A DNA stretch of 64,000 bases, taken from assembly GCA_910578175.1 (NCBI GenBank), contig CAJTPF010000004.1:32394-96393 (forward strand), given 5' to 3'. Shown piece after piece: positions 52,271 through 61,297 of the stretch. The notes beneath the pieces were generated by a model. The model saw only the letters and a program-made list of their open reading frames with translations. It was not told the DNA's origin and did no database searches. Source of the DNA: an uncultured Lachnospiraceae bacterium (GTDB taxonomy: Bacteria; Bacillota; Clostridia; Lachnospirales; Lachnospiraceae). Both the position numbers and the translations under genes were made by a program. Position 1 is the first letter of the stretch; every line of letters begins with the position of its first letter.

Positions 52271-53182
52271 CTATGATTGACTATTCTGAATTAATCCATC
52301 AATGATTCTGACCAGATTTCCAATCTCCGGTTTCGAAAGCTGGGCATCTGCGCCAAGAGATAATCCCTTGATCCTCATTTCTTCATTCACCAGAGAAGAG
52401 AAGATGATCAATGGTATTTCTTTTAATACATCGTCTGACTTTACCAGTTTTGTCAGCCTGTGGCCATCCATGACTGGCATCTCTATATCTGTGATTATAC
52501 ATTTTACCTCGTCCAGAACCGTACCCTTTCGTTTTAACTCTTCCAGTTTATCCCAGGCTTCCTGTCCGTTATCATTTTTTATGACATTGATATATCCCGC
52601 CTTATGCAGGGAGTCAATGATAAGTTTGCTCAAAAGTGCGGAATCCTCTGCAATCAATATTGGTGATTCGTTTCTCTGACGGGTTCCGAGTGCATCGATT
52701 TCCGACACTTTTAATCCGGTTTCCGGACTGATTTCAGAGACAATGCTTTCAAAATCAAGTATAACGATCAGCTTACCGTCGATCTTTATGATACCGGTGG
52801 CAATACTGGAATCCGTAGTATTGATCGTATGGTCCGGTTTGATGATATCATTCCATGAAACTCTATGTATACCGACCACCTTATGAACATGAAATGCAAT
52901 ATTTAATTTATTAAAATTCGTTATGATCATCATATCACTGGAATAGTCCGAGCTTTCTGCCAGACCCAGCTCTTTCGGAAGATTGATCACAGTGATCATG
53001 GTATCCCTCGGCATAAAGATTCCTTCTATGCTCTTATGTGCATTCGGCATTGGGGTAACCGGCTGGTATGGTAATATTTCCCTGATCTTTGCCACATTGA
53101 TACCATAATAATTGTTTCCAATAGTGAATTCCAGCACTTCAAGTTCATTTGTTCCATTCTCTAATAAAATATTCGTTTCCAT
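52271..53182 (-). CDS. cheV: Chemotaxis protein CheV
   Basis: A 303-residue scaffold: CheW-like domain (about 10-160, NELEVLEFTIGNNYYGINVA) joined to a response-regulator receiver (IITDIEMPVMDGHRLTKLVK, phospho-acceptor Asp in the ITDIE motif). It couples receptors to CheA and is phosphorylated in adaptation. ATG at 53182 follows AGGAGGGCTTTT. Its presence implies a flagellated or at least chemosensory cell. A lipoprotein gene lies 22 bases upstream. Confidence 0.95.
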   Translation of the reverse strand: METNILLENGTNELEVLEFTIGNNYYGINVAKIREILPYQPVTPMPNAHKSIEGIFMPRDTMITVINLPKELGLAESSDYSSDMMIITNFNKLNIAFHVHKVVGIHRVSWNDIIKPDHTINTTDSSIATGIIKIDGKLIVILDFESIVSEISPETGLKVSEIDALGTRQRNESPILIAEDSALLSKLIIDSLHKAGYINVIKNDNGQEAWDKLEELKRKGTVLDEVKCIITDIEMPVMDGHRLTKLVKSDDVLKEIPLIIFSSLVNEEMRIKGLSLGADAQLSKPEIGNLVRIIDGLIQNSQS

Positions 53183-53203
53183 AAAAGCCCTCCTATAGTT
53201 TTA

Positions 53204-53923
53204 CTATTTTAATTTTATTTTAGTCGAATTTCCACTTTCATCAGCTATATCGATTACAAGACTTTTAATCTCTTCTTTCGTCTCTGTCTGTATCTGATAG
53301 ACTAGAACAAACTCCTGTGAAGTTCCTGCCGGAATCGTTCCATCAAAAGTATTCAGTGCATCGAGTAAAAGCGACAGCTGGGCATTCGCCTTAACGTTTT
53401 CATTGATAACCCCCCGGTATCTCCTTTCTCCTGCCATCATGTTAATGGCAATATCCTGAGCGGAAGGATTGGATATTTTAAACTTAACCACAAGAAGCTT
53501 TGAGTTTTCTACGGCTTTCATTACGAACAATGCAGAATCCTGGTTTTCAAAGGGATATACATCTGTCACATAATAATCAATATACTCTGCTGAAAGACCG
53601 TTTATGCCAAGCGCCTTTGTTAATTGTTCCGCCGTGGCAACCGTTTCAACGGAAGAACTTCCATCCGGCGTATTCATGTCTCCCTGTGAAGTTGTAGTAT
53701 CTTCGCCGAAGGTCATGGATTCCGTTTCCGCAGCCGGTTCTGATGTTTCAATATAATTATCTTTATAATTCACATCATGTTTTAACACAACGGCTGCCGC
53801 ATAATCCGCTATCATATCTTTCTGTTCCTCGGTGTATTCCAGTTCGGAACATCCGGCCAGCGAAACAATTGCTCCTGCCAATACTGCTGACATTAAATAT
53901 TTTGCTTTATTTCTCACGTTCAT
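53204..53923 (-). CDS. Lipoprotein of unknown function, upstream of cheV
   Basis: A 239-residue secreted lipoprotein: signal peptide with lipobox SLAGC, then an acidic Thr/Ser-rich stretch and a globular C-terminal domain (VATAEQLTKALGINGLSAEY, PFENQDSALFVMKAVENSK, GTIPAGTSQEFVLVYQIQ) that looks like a DUF4352-type or immunoglobulin-like binding fold (weak). ATG at 53923 follows AAGGACAGAGAT; the reading to 53938 is dropped. Probably first gene of a transcript lipoprotein-cheV-membrane protein-hisH-hisF-ung driven by the promoter at 53999-54027. Confidence 0.7.
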   Translation of the reverse strand: MNVRNKAKYLMSAVLAGAIVSLAGCSELEYTEEQKDMIADYAAAVVLKHDVNYKDNYIETSEPAAETESMTFGEDTTTSQGDMNTPDGSSSVETVATAEQLTKALGINGLSAEYIDYYVTDVYPFENQDSALFVMKAVENSKLLVVKFKISNPSAQDIAINMMAGERRYRGVINENVKANAQLSLLLDALNTFDGTIPAGTSQEFVLVYQIQTETKEEIKSLVIDIADESGNSTKIKLK

Positions 53924-53952
53924 ATCTCTGTCCTTCACTATTAATTTCTCTT

Positions 53953-53975
53953 TTATCCGGCTTTCAACCGGATAA
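53953..53975 (-). other. Hairpin in the leader of the lipoprotein-cheV transcript
   Basis: TTATCCGG (53953-53960) pairs with CCGGATAA (53968-53975), 7-base loop. The plus-strand side is U-rich (TTTATTTT), the minus side is not. It may slow transcription or act as an RNA stabiliser. Confidence 0.4.
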
Positions 53976-53998
53976 TTTATTTTAAACTACATACTACT

Positions 53999-54027
53999 AT
54001 TCTACCATTAATTCTTTTATTCTTCAA
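53999..54027 (-). promoter_or_regulatory. Promoter of the lipoprotein-cheV transcript
   Basis: Minus strand: TTGAAG (54022-54027), 17-base spacer, TAGAAT (53999-54004). The -35 overlaps the stop codon of the histidine kinase gene. Confidence 0.5.
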
Positions 54028-55550
54028 GCCAATTCCGTATCTAATTCAAACCAAAATTCCACACCGTCTTTTTTATTGGATACTCCGCATTCCCTGCCGT
54101 GGGACTTCATGATAGCCCGTACGATGGATAAACCGATACCGCTGCCCCCATATTCCCTGGTCCTGGCCTTATCCACTTTATAAAACTTGATCCATATTTT
54201 TTCCAGTTCCTCCTCTGGTATGGGATTTCCTGAATTAAATACCAGGATCCTTACTTTATTTTCCATGTTACGGATTGAAATTTTTACTTCCTTTCTTCCC
54301 AGAGCGTAATGAATTGCATTTGTCACATAATTGGTAACTACCCCTTCGATCTGAAATTCGTCCGCATATACAAAAACCGGCTCCGTTTCCTCAAATTCCA
54401 TATGAATATCATTTTGTTTTATCATATAATCCAACGAATCCAGCACACCATGTATCAGCATCATGATGTCAAAACGTTCAAATTGTATATGATTGCCGCC
54501 GGATTCCAGCTGGTTCAGCATTAACAGATTTTTAACCAGTTTATTCATCTTTTCCGATTCGTCCATGATCACTTCACAATAAAACTCCCTGGACTCCGCA
54601 TCATCGTTGACACATTCCGACAGCCCCTCTGCATATCCCTGTATCAGAGCAATTGGGGTTTTCAGTTCATGAGACACATTGGAGATAAAATCTTTTCTCA
54701 TTTCATCGATTTCTTCTTTACGGGCAATATCCTTCTGTAACTGATTGTTTGCGCTCTTTAATTCTACAATGGTCTCTTTCAGCCTGTCGGACAATTTGTT
54801 CATACTGTTTCCCAGTACGGCGATCTCATCGTCTGAATCGGAAACATATTTTGCATTAAAATCCAGATCTGACATCCGTTCGGAAAGATTGGCCAGATCC
54901 AGTATCGGCCGGGTAAATTTCTCGGAAACAAAATAGACGATCACGACACTGATGATCAATATGGCAATTCCGATATATAAAAAAAACACGCGGGAAACGG
55001 CGGCGCTTTCCTGTATGCTCTCCACAGTCATCCGCATCAGAAACAGCTTATTATCATTAAATCTTCCGTATATCTCCAGATATCCCTCTCCGCTTCCACC
55101 GGTACTCAGACTCTGAAAGATATATTTATTGGTCTTTTTTATGATCGAAACATCATCATTATTAATTCCAAAATCAATGGCTGCAAGCCGAAGGCTCAAT
55201 TCTGCTCCGTTTCCATACTGAAACACAAGGGAATTATTGGTTCCCAGTATCACAACTGCGATTCCATAGCTTTCACATATCCCGGATAATTTATTCTGTG
55301 CCGTATCCGTGATTCCGTACATGCCGCTTTCCGAATTCACGATCTCATTCATATTCTCATAGGCTTCCATAAAGGCATCCTGTTTGGATTTCATATAAAA
55401 ATCCCCTAATAATAAATGATTCAGAAGTAAATATAATAAAAATGTTCCTCCGATGATGTACAGCATCAGCATGATCAGTTTGATACGAATGGAATCCGTC
55501 AGCTTAACATTCAATACATGTTCTTTTTTTCCTTTGGTTTCAGATTTCAA
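54024..55550 (-). CDS. Sensor histidine kinase (HAMP, HisKA, HATPase)
   Basis: A 508-residue membrane kinase: helix 1 (about 25-48), an extracytoplasmic sensor domain (about 50-170), helix 2, a HAMP linker (LANLSERMSDLDFNAKYV), HisKA with phospho-acceptor SHELKTPIALIQGYAEG, and the ATP-binding GSGIGLSIVRAIMKSHG. The most plausible start is TTG at 55550, 11 bases inside the regulator gene and preceded by GGGGTATAAAT; longer readings to 55601 are possible. Pairs with the response regulator upstream. Signal unknown. Confidence 0.9.
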   Translation of the reverse strand: MKSETKGKKEHVLNVKLTDSIRIKLIMLMLYIIGGTFLLYLLLNHLLLGDFYMKSKQDAFMEAYENMNEIVNSESGMYGITDTAQNKLSGICESYGIAVVILGTNNSLVFQYGNGAELSLRLAAIDFGINNDDVSIIKKTNKYIFQSLSTGGSGEGYLEIYGRFNDNKLFLMRMTVESIQESAAVSRVFFLYIGIAILIISVVIVYFVSEKFTRPILDLANLSERMSDLDFNAKYVSDSDDEIAVLGNSMNKLSDRLKETIVELKSANNQLQKDIARKEEIDEMRKDFISNVSHELKTPIALIQGYAEGLSECVNDDAESREFYCEVIMDESEKMNKLVKNLLMLNQLESGGNHIQFERFDIMMLIHGVLDSLDYMIKQNDIHMEFEETEPVFVYADEFQIEGVVTNYVTNAIHYALGRKEVKISIRNMENKVRILVFNSGNPIPEEELEKIWIKFYKVDKARTREYGGSGIGLSIVRAIMKSHGRECGVSNKKDGVEFWFELDTELA

Positions 55551-56214
55551 ATTTATACCCCATTCCCCAGATGGTCTTGATATATTCGCCACAATTCCCA
55601 AGCTTGCTCCTTAGTTTTTTTACATGGGTATCAATGGTTCTGGCATCTCCGAAATAATCATAATTCCATACATTATTTAATATTTTTTCTCTGGATAATG
55701 CTATTCCCTTATTCTCAACAAAATACACAAGAAGTTCAAATTCTTTAAAACTCAGATCGATATTTTCCCCATTTACTTTCACCTGATGCGCCGCTTTGTC
55801 AATCAGTATATTTCCGGCTTCTACCACTTCGGCGGTATCCAGCCTGTTTGTTCTCCGGAGCAGGGCATCCACCCGTGCCACCAGTATCTTCGGACTAAAT
55901 GGTTTTGATATATACTCATCTACCCCCAGTTCAAATCCCAGCAGTTCATCATGTTCCTCCGACTTTGCCGTCAGCATGACGATGGGCACTCTGGATTCCT
56001 TTCTGATCTCCCGGCAGACCTGCCATCCGTCCATCTTCGGCATCATGATATCCAGGATGATCAATGCTATATCTTTTTCCATATAAAATCGTTCTACTGC
56101 CTCTTCTCCATCTGCCGCCTCGATTACCTCATATCCTTTTTTGGATAAAAAATCATTTACCAGTTTTCTCATTCTGCTTTCATCATCTACCACTAATATT
56201 TTAAGACTGTTCAT
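55540..56214 (-). CDS. Response regulator, OmpR/PhoB family
   Basis: A 224-residue regulator: receiver domain (DESRMRKLVNDFLSKKGYEV, phospho-acceptor Asp in LIILDIMMPKMDGW, Lys in the SKPFSPKILVARV motif) and a winged-helix DNA-binding domain (FKEFELLVYFVENKG, IDTHVKKLRSKLG). ATG at 56214 follows AAAGGAGTCGTACAGT; the reading to 56319 is leader. It overlaps the kinase start by 11 bases. Confidence 0.95.
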   Translation of the reverse strand: MNSLKILVVDDESRMRKLVNDFLSKKGYEVIEAADGEEAVERFYMEKDIALIILDIMMPKMDGWQVCREIRKESRVPIVMLTAKSEEHDELLGFELGVDEYISKPFSPKILVARVDALLRRTNRLDTAEVVEAGNILIDKAAHQVKVNGENIDLSFKEFELLVYFVENKGIALSREKILNNVWNYDYFGDARTIDTHVKKLRSKLGNCGEYIKTIWGMGYKFEI

Positions 56215-56337
56215 ACTGTACGACTCCTTTCCACAGAATCTTCCCCGATAAACAACCCGCAGGTAATATAACTGTGCTGCCGTCCATCGGAAATCACTTT
56301 CAATCAGTGTATCATTCAAATATGATCATTCTGTGAA

Positions 56338-56901
56338 TCACCGGCTTTGTCCATGTTCCAGTTCCCACTGTTGAATATTTGATTCTCTTTCTTTTAAATC
56401 TTTTTCCCAGGATATGTACTCATTCTCTATACGCTCCCGGTGTGCCTGCTCATCAAACCGATGAGAATATTTCACGATCAGGAACATTGCAACGATTATA
56501 CTTGCTAATACAATATTTACAATCAATGATTTTATAAACTTATCTTTATATTTCTGTGCAGCTTTTTTATTTTTATCAGTATTTTTCGAATATTCCGTTA
56601 TTTTTCTATCCGGCTTCTGTTCACTGTTCGTTTCATACTTTATTTTGATGGCTTTGATTTCACTTTTGTCAATTGTTTTCACCGTGAGCAGCTCTTTCTG
56701 CAGGCTTCGCATATATTCCAGCCCAATCGGGGTTTTGAACAGATTATCTTCCAGCAGTTTATTATATACGCTTAAGGCAATCTTATGATTATTCATATTT
56801 CCCTGGCTTTTAATCTTTGATATCATTTCCAGTTCATTCTTTGCTGCATCTGCTGAGGCCTTGTCATCAAATTCATATCCCATGATAATATATTTTTCCA
56901 T
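56338..56901 (-). CDS. Small membrane protein with charged soluble domain, unknown function
   Basis: A 187-residue protein. The N-terminal two thirds is soluble and charged (YEFDDKASADAAKNELEMIS, then TVKTIDKSEIKAIKIKYETN), a transmembrane helix follows (IVNIVLASIIVAMFLIVKY, about 125-143), and the C-terminus is a short coiled coil (ENEYISWEKDLKERESNI). ATG at 56901 follows GAGGTGTCCGGAA; the reading to 56925 is rejected. No family is recognised. It precedes the two-component system by about 120 bases on the same strand. Confidence 0.6.
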   Translation of the reverse strand: MEKYIIMGYEFDDKASADAAKNELEMISKIKSQGNMNNHKIALSVYNKLLEDNLFKTPIGLEYMRSLQKELLTVKTIDKSEIKAIKIKYETNSEQKPDRKITEYSKNTDKNKKAAQKYKDKFIKSLIVNIVLASIIVAMFLIVKYSHRFDEQAHRERIENEYISWEKDLKERESNIQQWELEHGQSR

Positions 56902-56999
56902 TTCCGGACACCTCGTTTCCATCATATTTCATTAAACAAAGCTTTTTTCACATTATAGCATATTTTTTTGAGGAACCAAACCACTTTATTCTTGCTTTA

Positions 57000-57028
57000 T
57001 TGAAAATAATATTGTAGATTAATATTAA
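57000..57028 (+). promoter_or_regulatory. Promoter of the transglutaminase-like gene
   Basis: TTGAAA (57000-57005), 17-base spacer, TATTAA (57023-57028), about 50 bases upstream of the start codon. Confidence 0.5.
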
Positions 57029-57077
57029 AATCAAAGTGTTATTGCAAATGCAGTAATAAAATAATTGGAGGTGTAAA

Positions 57078-57911
57078 TTGAAACATTTCAGGTTATTATT
57101 ATATCCATTTTTGTTTCTTTCCCTGTTTTTTCTATATTTTTATCTCTATGGAAATCCTTTTACCCAATACAGTGTAAAGGATTCCACAATTCAAAAGATC
57201 ATAGATGAAACCATTGATACGTCCATGTCTGATTATGAGAAGATCAAAGCCATTCATGATTACATAGTCGTCAACACGGTTTATGACCAGGAGAATCTTG
57301 AAAAAAATTCGATTCCTGACATCGATTATACCGCAAAAGGTGTGTTTGAAAACGGAATTGCCGTCTGCCGGGGATATGCGGAAGCATTCCAGCTTCTAAT
57401 GGAAGCACTGGACATCGAATGCCAGATTGTTACCGGATATGCGGAAAATACTACTCATGCCTGGAACATCGTAAAATTAGACGGACAATGGTATCATGTG
57501 GATACAACGTTTGATGATCCGATTGACGATACCATGGAACACCCATATGACAATCTGCGATATGATTATTTTCTTATCAATGATGATCAGATGTTTTTGG
57601 ATCATATAATGGAGAGCAATGCGCCGGCATGTACTTCAGATTTGTATATGTATGGAGAAAAAAAATATAATACGCCTTATGAAGTCATTAAAAATGCGGC
57701 AGAAATCCCAGCTTTCTTTACAAGATATTATAATTCAGGAATTAACAGTGTGACATTTTATTTTCCTGAACAAGCAGATTTAAGTTCTGCCGGAATTATC
57801 AACCGAATTGGTACACAGTTATTTTCAAGCGGCAATCATGTGACCGGCTGTTCTTACACAGCCGTAACCAAATGTGGAGATTACTATTATACGACAATAA
57901 CCGTAGATTAA
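57078..57911 (+). CDS. Transglutaminase-like domain protein, secreted or membrane-anchored
   Basis: A 277-residue protein with an N-terminal signal anchor (LLLYPFLFLSLFFLYFYLYG) and a transglutaminase/protease-like domain with the triad in place: Cys in GIAVCRGYAEAF, His in TTHAWNIVKLDG, Asp in YHVDTTFDDP. The C-terminal 70 residues are an added unknown region. Members crosslink or hydrolyse peptides at the cell surface. Start is TTG at 57078, after GGAGGTGTAAA, a clear binding site for a non-ATG start. Confidence 0.88.
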   Translation: MKHFRLLLYPFLFLSLFFLYFYLYGNPFTQYSVKDSTIQKIIDETIDTSMSDYEKIKAIHDYIVVNTVYDQENLEKNSIPDIDYTAKGVFENGIAVCRGYAEAFQLLMEALDIECQIVTGYAENTTHAWNIVKLDGQWYHVDTTFDDPIDDTMEHPYDNLRYDYFLINDDQMFLDHIMESNAPACTSDLYMYGEKKYNTPYEVIKNAAEIPAFFTRYYNSGINSVTFYFPEQADLSSAGIINRIGTQLFSSGNHVTGCSYTAVTKCGDYYYTTITVD

Positions 57912-57932
57912 CCGGAACAGACAGAGCCAAAA

Positions 57933-57964
57933 AAACATCGCCGTGGATTCCCACGACGATGTTT
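57933..57964. terminator. Bidirectional terminator between the transglutaminase-like and lipoprotein genes
   Basis: AAACATCG with CGTGG pairs with CCACG and CGATGTTT (57933-57964), one bulged base per arm; T-runs on both strands. Confidence 0.75.
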
Positions 57965-58005
57965 CTTTTGACTCTGTATTGTATCACTTTTTAATTTAAC
58001 AAATC

Positions 58006-58869
58006 TTATTCATCCTTTGCAGCTAAAGCTTCATCCGGAACGGTGATGGTAACTGCATCATAAGAATCGACCGTAAATTCAATTGAACATTTTGTAAGTT
58101 CGTATGTTGCACCCTGAAGTTCAAACTTATCCATATCAAGTGCCACCGACATTGACTGTGGCAGATACTTCTCAGCATCTACAACAACGGTAATGATTAC
58201 TGTAAAATCAGGTATTGAGGAAAAATCCATTCCAAGGGAAGAAGTATCTGCACCGGCTTCCTCTGCCATATCTAAAAGTTTCTTGCCGTCCATCTTTGCT
58301 ACTATGGTATAATTACCTTTTTTCAGATCAGATGTAATATCTGTACAGTATTTTTTCAGATCCGCAAAACTAACATCCTTTAATGAAGACTGAAGTCCCT
58401 GCAACATACCGGAATATTCAGATATATCATCTTCTTCATAGCTCCATTCGCCTTCTTCATTGGTATATACATCCATGGAATCTCCGTTTTCAACGGCATA
58501 ATTTTCATATTCCATTTCCTGTTTCTGTCCCAAAAGATCTGCCGTAAATTCACCCTTCATGTAAGAAGCCTTTGGTTCCATAGATGCCTTGGCTTCAATG
58601 GCTCCACTTATACCCATTTCAGCTTTTCCATCTACTCCATCAGAAGAGATTTTAATTTTCAAAGCAAGGTCAACATTACCGGTCATGGTTATACCATCAA
58701 CATCGGTTGAAGTTGTTTTAATCTTTTCAAATAACTGTTCTGTTGATAACTGGTCCGCAGATCCGGCATTTGCATCTTTTTCAGCCTTGGCAGAACCACA
58801 TGCAGCCATTGACATAGCCAATACGACTACTAACACTAAACTTACTAATTTTTTTAAGTTCTTTTTCAT
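58006..58869 (-). CDS. Lipoprotein of unknown function (DUF6612-like repeat of beta domain)
   Basis: A 287-residue secreted lipoprotein: signal peptide ending MAACG (lipobox Cys about 25), acidic N-terminal stretch, then a roughly 240-residue beta-rich domain with the pattern GITMTGNVDLALKIKISSDG and MSVALDMDKFELQGATYEL, which resembles the LppX/DUF6612-type fold (weak memory-based call). ATG at 58869 follows GGAGAATGATT. It has its own promoter (58919-58947) and is separated from tatD. Confidence 0.65.
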   Translation of the reverse strand: MKKNLKKLVSLVLVVVLAMSMAACGSAKAEKDANAGSADQLSTEQLFEKIKTTSTDVDGITMTGNVDLALKIKISSDGVDGKAEMGISGAIEAKASMEPKASYMKGEFTADLLGQKQEMEYENYAVENGDSMDVYTNEEGEWSYEEDDISEYSGMLQGLQSSLKDVSFADLKKYCTDITSDLKKGNYTIVAKMDGKKLLDMAEEAGADTSSLGMDFSSIPDFTVIITVVVDAEKYLPQSMSVALDMDKFELQGATYELTKCSIEFTVDSYDAVTITVPDEALAAKDE

Positions 58870-58918
58870 AATCATTCTCCATTTCATAAATTTTTGTTGT
58901 TTCTAAAACTTCCATTGC

Positions 58919-58947
58919 ATTTTAACACCATTACCGTGTAACGTCAA
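58919..58947 (-). promoter_or_regulatory. Promoter of the lipoprotein gene at 58 kb
   Basis: Minus strand: TTGACG (58942-58947), 17-base spacer, TAAAAT (58919-58924). Confidence 0.7.
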
Positions 58948-59020
58948 GATTTTTCATTACATAAATTTTATTTTTAAATTTTATAATATATGTTCAAACA
59001 AAATCTTCCAAATAATACGA

Positions 59021-59815
59021 TTATAACTTCTCATCCGCTTCTATATGAAATATTCTCTCTGTATTCTTTCTGGCATATTCCGTCAGTTCTTCCTCGGATA
59101 CTTTCATATATCTGGCTAAATCCCTGGCAATATATGAAATATTTTGTGGTATATTCGTCCTTCCAAGTCCCGGTACGTTTCGCGGGGTCAGATAAGGTGC
59201 ATCCGTCTCGATCAGTATCCTGTCCAACGGAATAATCCGAACAGCCTCCTGCAGTTCCTTTCCACGGCGATCGTCACAGATCCATCCGGTTATCCCAATA
59301 GAAAATCCCATGGATAAATATTTATCTAATTGTTCAATATTACCCGTAAAGCAATGTATAACGGACCGATTACAGATATCCGGGTGCTTTTTGAATCTGC
59401 ACACAAAATCTTCTGCAGCGCTGCGTTCATGAAGAAATAAAGGTTTATTCAGTTTTTCAGCCAACACTATATGTTTTTCCAGACATCTCACCTGGTTATC
59501 TCTGGTTGAAAACATTCTGTCATAATCCAGCCCGCACTCGCCGATTGCAACAATTTTTTTATTTTCCGTCACCAGCTTTTCAATAAGTTCGAAATCCTCC
59601 TGTTTTGCCGCATCTGCATTATGCGGATGTATTCCTGCAGTTCCGTATGCTTTGTGTTCTCTGATGAATCTATCAATTTTTTTATTTTCTTTCCGGTCAG
59701 TTCCTGTCAGAATACAAATAACACCTGCTTCTTCTGCATCCAAAATCACCTTTTCAGGTTCAGAAAACTGTCTGCAAAATAAATTCAGACCAATATCATA
59801 ATATTTTATCTGCAT
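59021..59815 (-). CDS. tatD: TatD family hydrolase
   Basis: A 264-residue metal-dependent hydrolase, probably a DNase. The N-terminus reads YYDIGLNLFCRQFSEPEKV, the true-TatD form without the HxH seen in YcfH-type relatives. Later ligands are present: Glu in VAIGECGLDYDR, His in KPLFLHERSA, His in SVIHCFTGN and Asp in ILIETDAPYLTPRN. ATG at 59815 follows AAGGAGGATTT; a reading to 59842 is rejected. A DUF5688 gene ends 168 bases upstream with terminator hairpins between. Confidence 0.92.
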   Translation of the reverse strand: MQIKYYDIGLNLFCRQFSEPEKVILDAEEAGVICILTGTDRKENKKIDRFIREHKAYGTAGIHPHNADAAKQEDFELIEKLVTENKKIVAIGECGLDYDRMFSTRDNQVRCLEKHIVLAEKLNKPLFLHERSAAEDFVCRFKKHPDICNRSVIHCFTGNIEQLDKYLSMGFSIGITGWICDDRRGKELQEAVRIIPLDRILIETDAPYLTPRNVPGLGRTNIPQNISYIARDLARYMKVSEEELTEYARKNTERIFHIEADEKL

Positions 59816-59922
59816 AAATCCTCCTTTGCTTTTATCATTCAAATGTTTTTCTTTATTATATCTGATATTTTATAAAAAAACAATCTGATACATCTGTCCG
59901 GGAAACTGCTACTGAAAAACAA

Positions 59923-59944
59923 AAACACTGCTATAGCAGTGTTT
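59923..59944 (-). terminator. Rho-independent terminator of the DUF5688 gene, distal hairpin
   Basis: AAACACTGCT (59923-59932) pairs with AGCAGTGTTT (59935-59944); minus strand followed by TTGTTTTTC. The upstream hairpin at 59952-59979 precedes it. Confidence 0.8.
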
Positions 59945-59951
59945 CTGTTAT

Positions 59952-59979
59952 ACGGCCGCTCAAACTCCTTTGCGGCTGT
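59952..59979 (-). other. Hairpin immediately after the DUF5688 stop codon
   Basis: ACGGCCGC (59952-59959) pairs with GCGGCTGT (59972-59979) with one G-U, 12-base loop. It precedes the main terminator. Confidence 0.5.
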
Positions 59980-59982
59980 ACA

Positions 59983-60957
59983 CTAAATCTGAATTTCATC
60001 CCGGACTCTGTCATAATAATACACACGATCCGAAAGTACATCCCCCTCCTCTAATTCATTCCGATTGACATCCCGGACCATTCTGCTTAATTCCGTCCGG
60101 TCGATATCCTCTGCTACAGGAACAAGGATCACTTCATGTACCGAACTGGGAAGTATATAGATATCCTTATTCTTCTGATTTGCAAAATCATTTAATATAT
60201 GCTCATACAAAATGCAGGAAGCGCCATTCATCTTCTGTTTATTGGTAAGTACATACATCTCCACTGCATCTTCGGCTTCTCTCACTTCTTTTAACAACCC
60301 TTCCGCCACAACTTCCGGAGAAGGGAATTTACAATTCTCATCATATCTTAGATCATTTTCATATATCGTATTCTCAATATCACTGACCAAAATATCTTTA
60401 ATCACATCATTCATATCCCTTAACTCATAAGGCAGAATGACCGGCGTATTTTTTTTCGCAGCTTCATAGAGTTCTTCTACCGTCAGTCCCCACATATCCA
60501 TATGAACATTATGGATCAGCGCGGTTGCACTTCCCAGAAAATCATTATCCACAAGACAATAGAATACGATCGCCAGATCAAGGAATTCCACAAAGGGAAT
60601 CTGGGATAATAATTTTTCATTTGCCGATTTATTGACCAGTTTGTATGCCACCCGTCCTTTGATTCCGTCAAAATTTTTAAACAAATCCACATTAAATTCC
60701 AGTTTATCCCTGTGACTTTCATATAACTGATAGATTTCGCTTACAATCTCCCCCGGTTCCCTTCCGTTTTCATATTCTTTATAATAAGAATTCAGATAGA
60801 TCGTAGGCGCCACATTGGTCTCACTGCTGGAAATGGTTAATGCATCCAGTTCCACATCATTATTTTTCAATACCCTATTAATTGTTACGGTCTTATCATT
60901 ACCAACTGCCTCAGCCATATAATCTCTGATACAGCTGATAAATTCTTCATAGTTCAT
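59983..60957 (-). CDS. DUF5688 family protein
   Basis: A 324-residue soluble protein resembling the Lachnospiraceae DUF5688 family: the N-terminus carries VTINRVLKNNDVELDALTI, and VAPTIYLNSYYKEYENGREP is the recognisable block. The middle contains LAIVFYCLVDNDFLGSATAL and an acidic late part (RDVNRNELEEGDVLSDRVYY). Function is unknown; copies often occur in several loci per genome, which suggests surface, phage-defence or mobile associations (inference). ATG at 60957 follows GGAGGTTGA. Confidence 0.75.
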   Translation of the reverse strand: MNYEEFISCIRDYMAEAVGNDKTVTINRVLKNNDVELDALTISSSETNVAPTIYLNSYYKEYENGREPGEIVSEIYQLYESHRDKLEFNVDLFKNFDGIKGRVAYKLVNKSANEKLLSQIPFVEFLDLAIVFYCLVDNDFLGSATALIHNVHMDMWGLTVEELYEAAKKNTPVILPYELRDMNDVIKDILVSDIENTIYENDLRYDENCKFPSPEVVAEGLLKEVREAEDAVEMYVLTNKQKMNGASCILYEHILNDFANQKNKDIYILPSSVHEVILVPVAEDIDRTELSRMVRDVNRNELEEGDVLSDRVYYYDRVRDEIQI

Positions 60958-61027
60958 TCAACCTCCATTTACGTTTTCATACGTATTCCATTATTAATTT
61001 TTTAAAACACTTCGGCGCCTTAATACA

Positions 61028-61056
61028 TTTATATCGTATTACGACTGGATTGTCAA
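61028..61056 (-). promoter_or_regulatory. Promoter of the DUF5688 gene
   Basis: Minus strand: TTGACA (61051-61056), 17-base spacer, TATAAA (61028-61033). Confidence 0.75.
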
Positions 61057-61225
61057 TGAACTTTTTCAACAAATTAATTCATGATGTTATGTGCAGTTTA
61101 ACGTTTTTATAACGGATATCCAAAAGGATTATGATACAAATGAAATGGATTTTATGCAAATCCTCCAATAAATTCCTTGTTTATTGTTACATATTTATAG
61201 ATTACTGCATAACACATAAATAAAA

Positions 61226-61261
61226 CTGCATATTGTAAAAATCTCATTTTACAATATGCAG
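61226..61261 (-). terminator. Rho-independent terminator of efp
   Basis: CTGCATATTGTAAAA (61226-61240) pairs perfectly over 15 bp with TTTTACAATATGCAG (61247-61261), followed on the minus strand by TTTTATTTATG. Confidence 0.9.
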
Positions 61262-61297
61262 TCGGCAAATATTATTTTTTGAATCTGACTTTTAGTA

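Larger units (their letters stand above)
60958..61297. other. 340-base spacer between the DUF5688 and efp genes
   Basis: AT-rich. It holds the DUF5688 promoter (61028-61056) and the efp terminator (61226-61261). Between them, 61057-61225, I see no convincing ORF or structure. Confidence 0.6.

Noticed and set aside
61080..61170. Short frame (27 codons, TTG start after GGAGG) in the efp-DUF5688 spacer
   Set aside because: No conserved layout, AT-rich, no promoter link.
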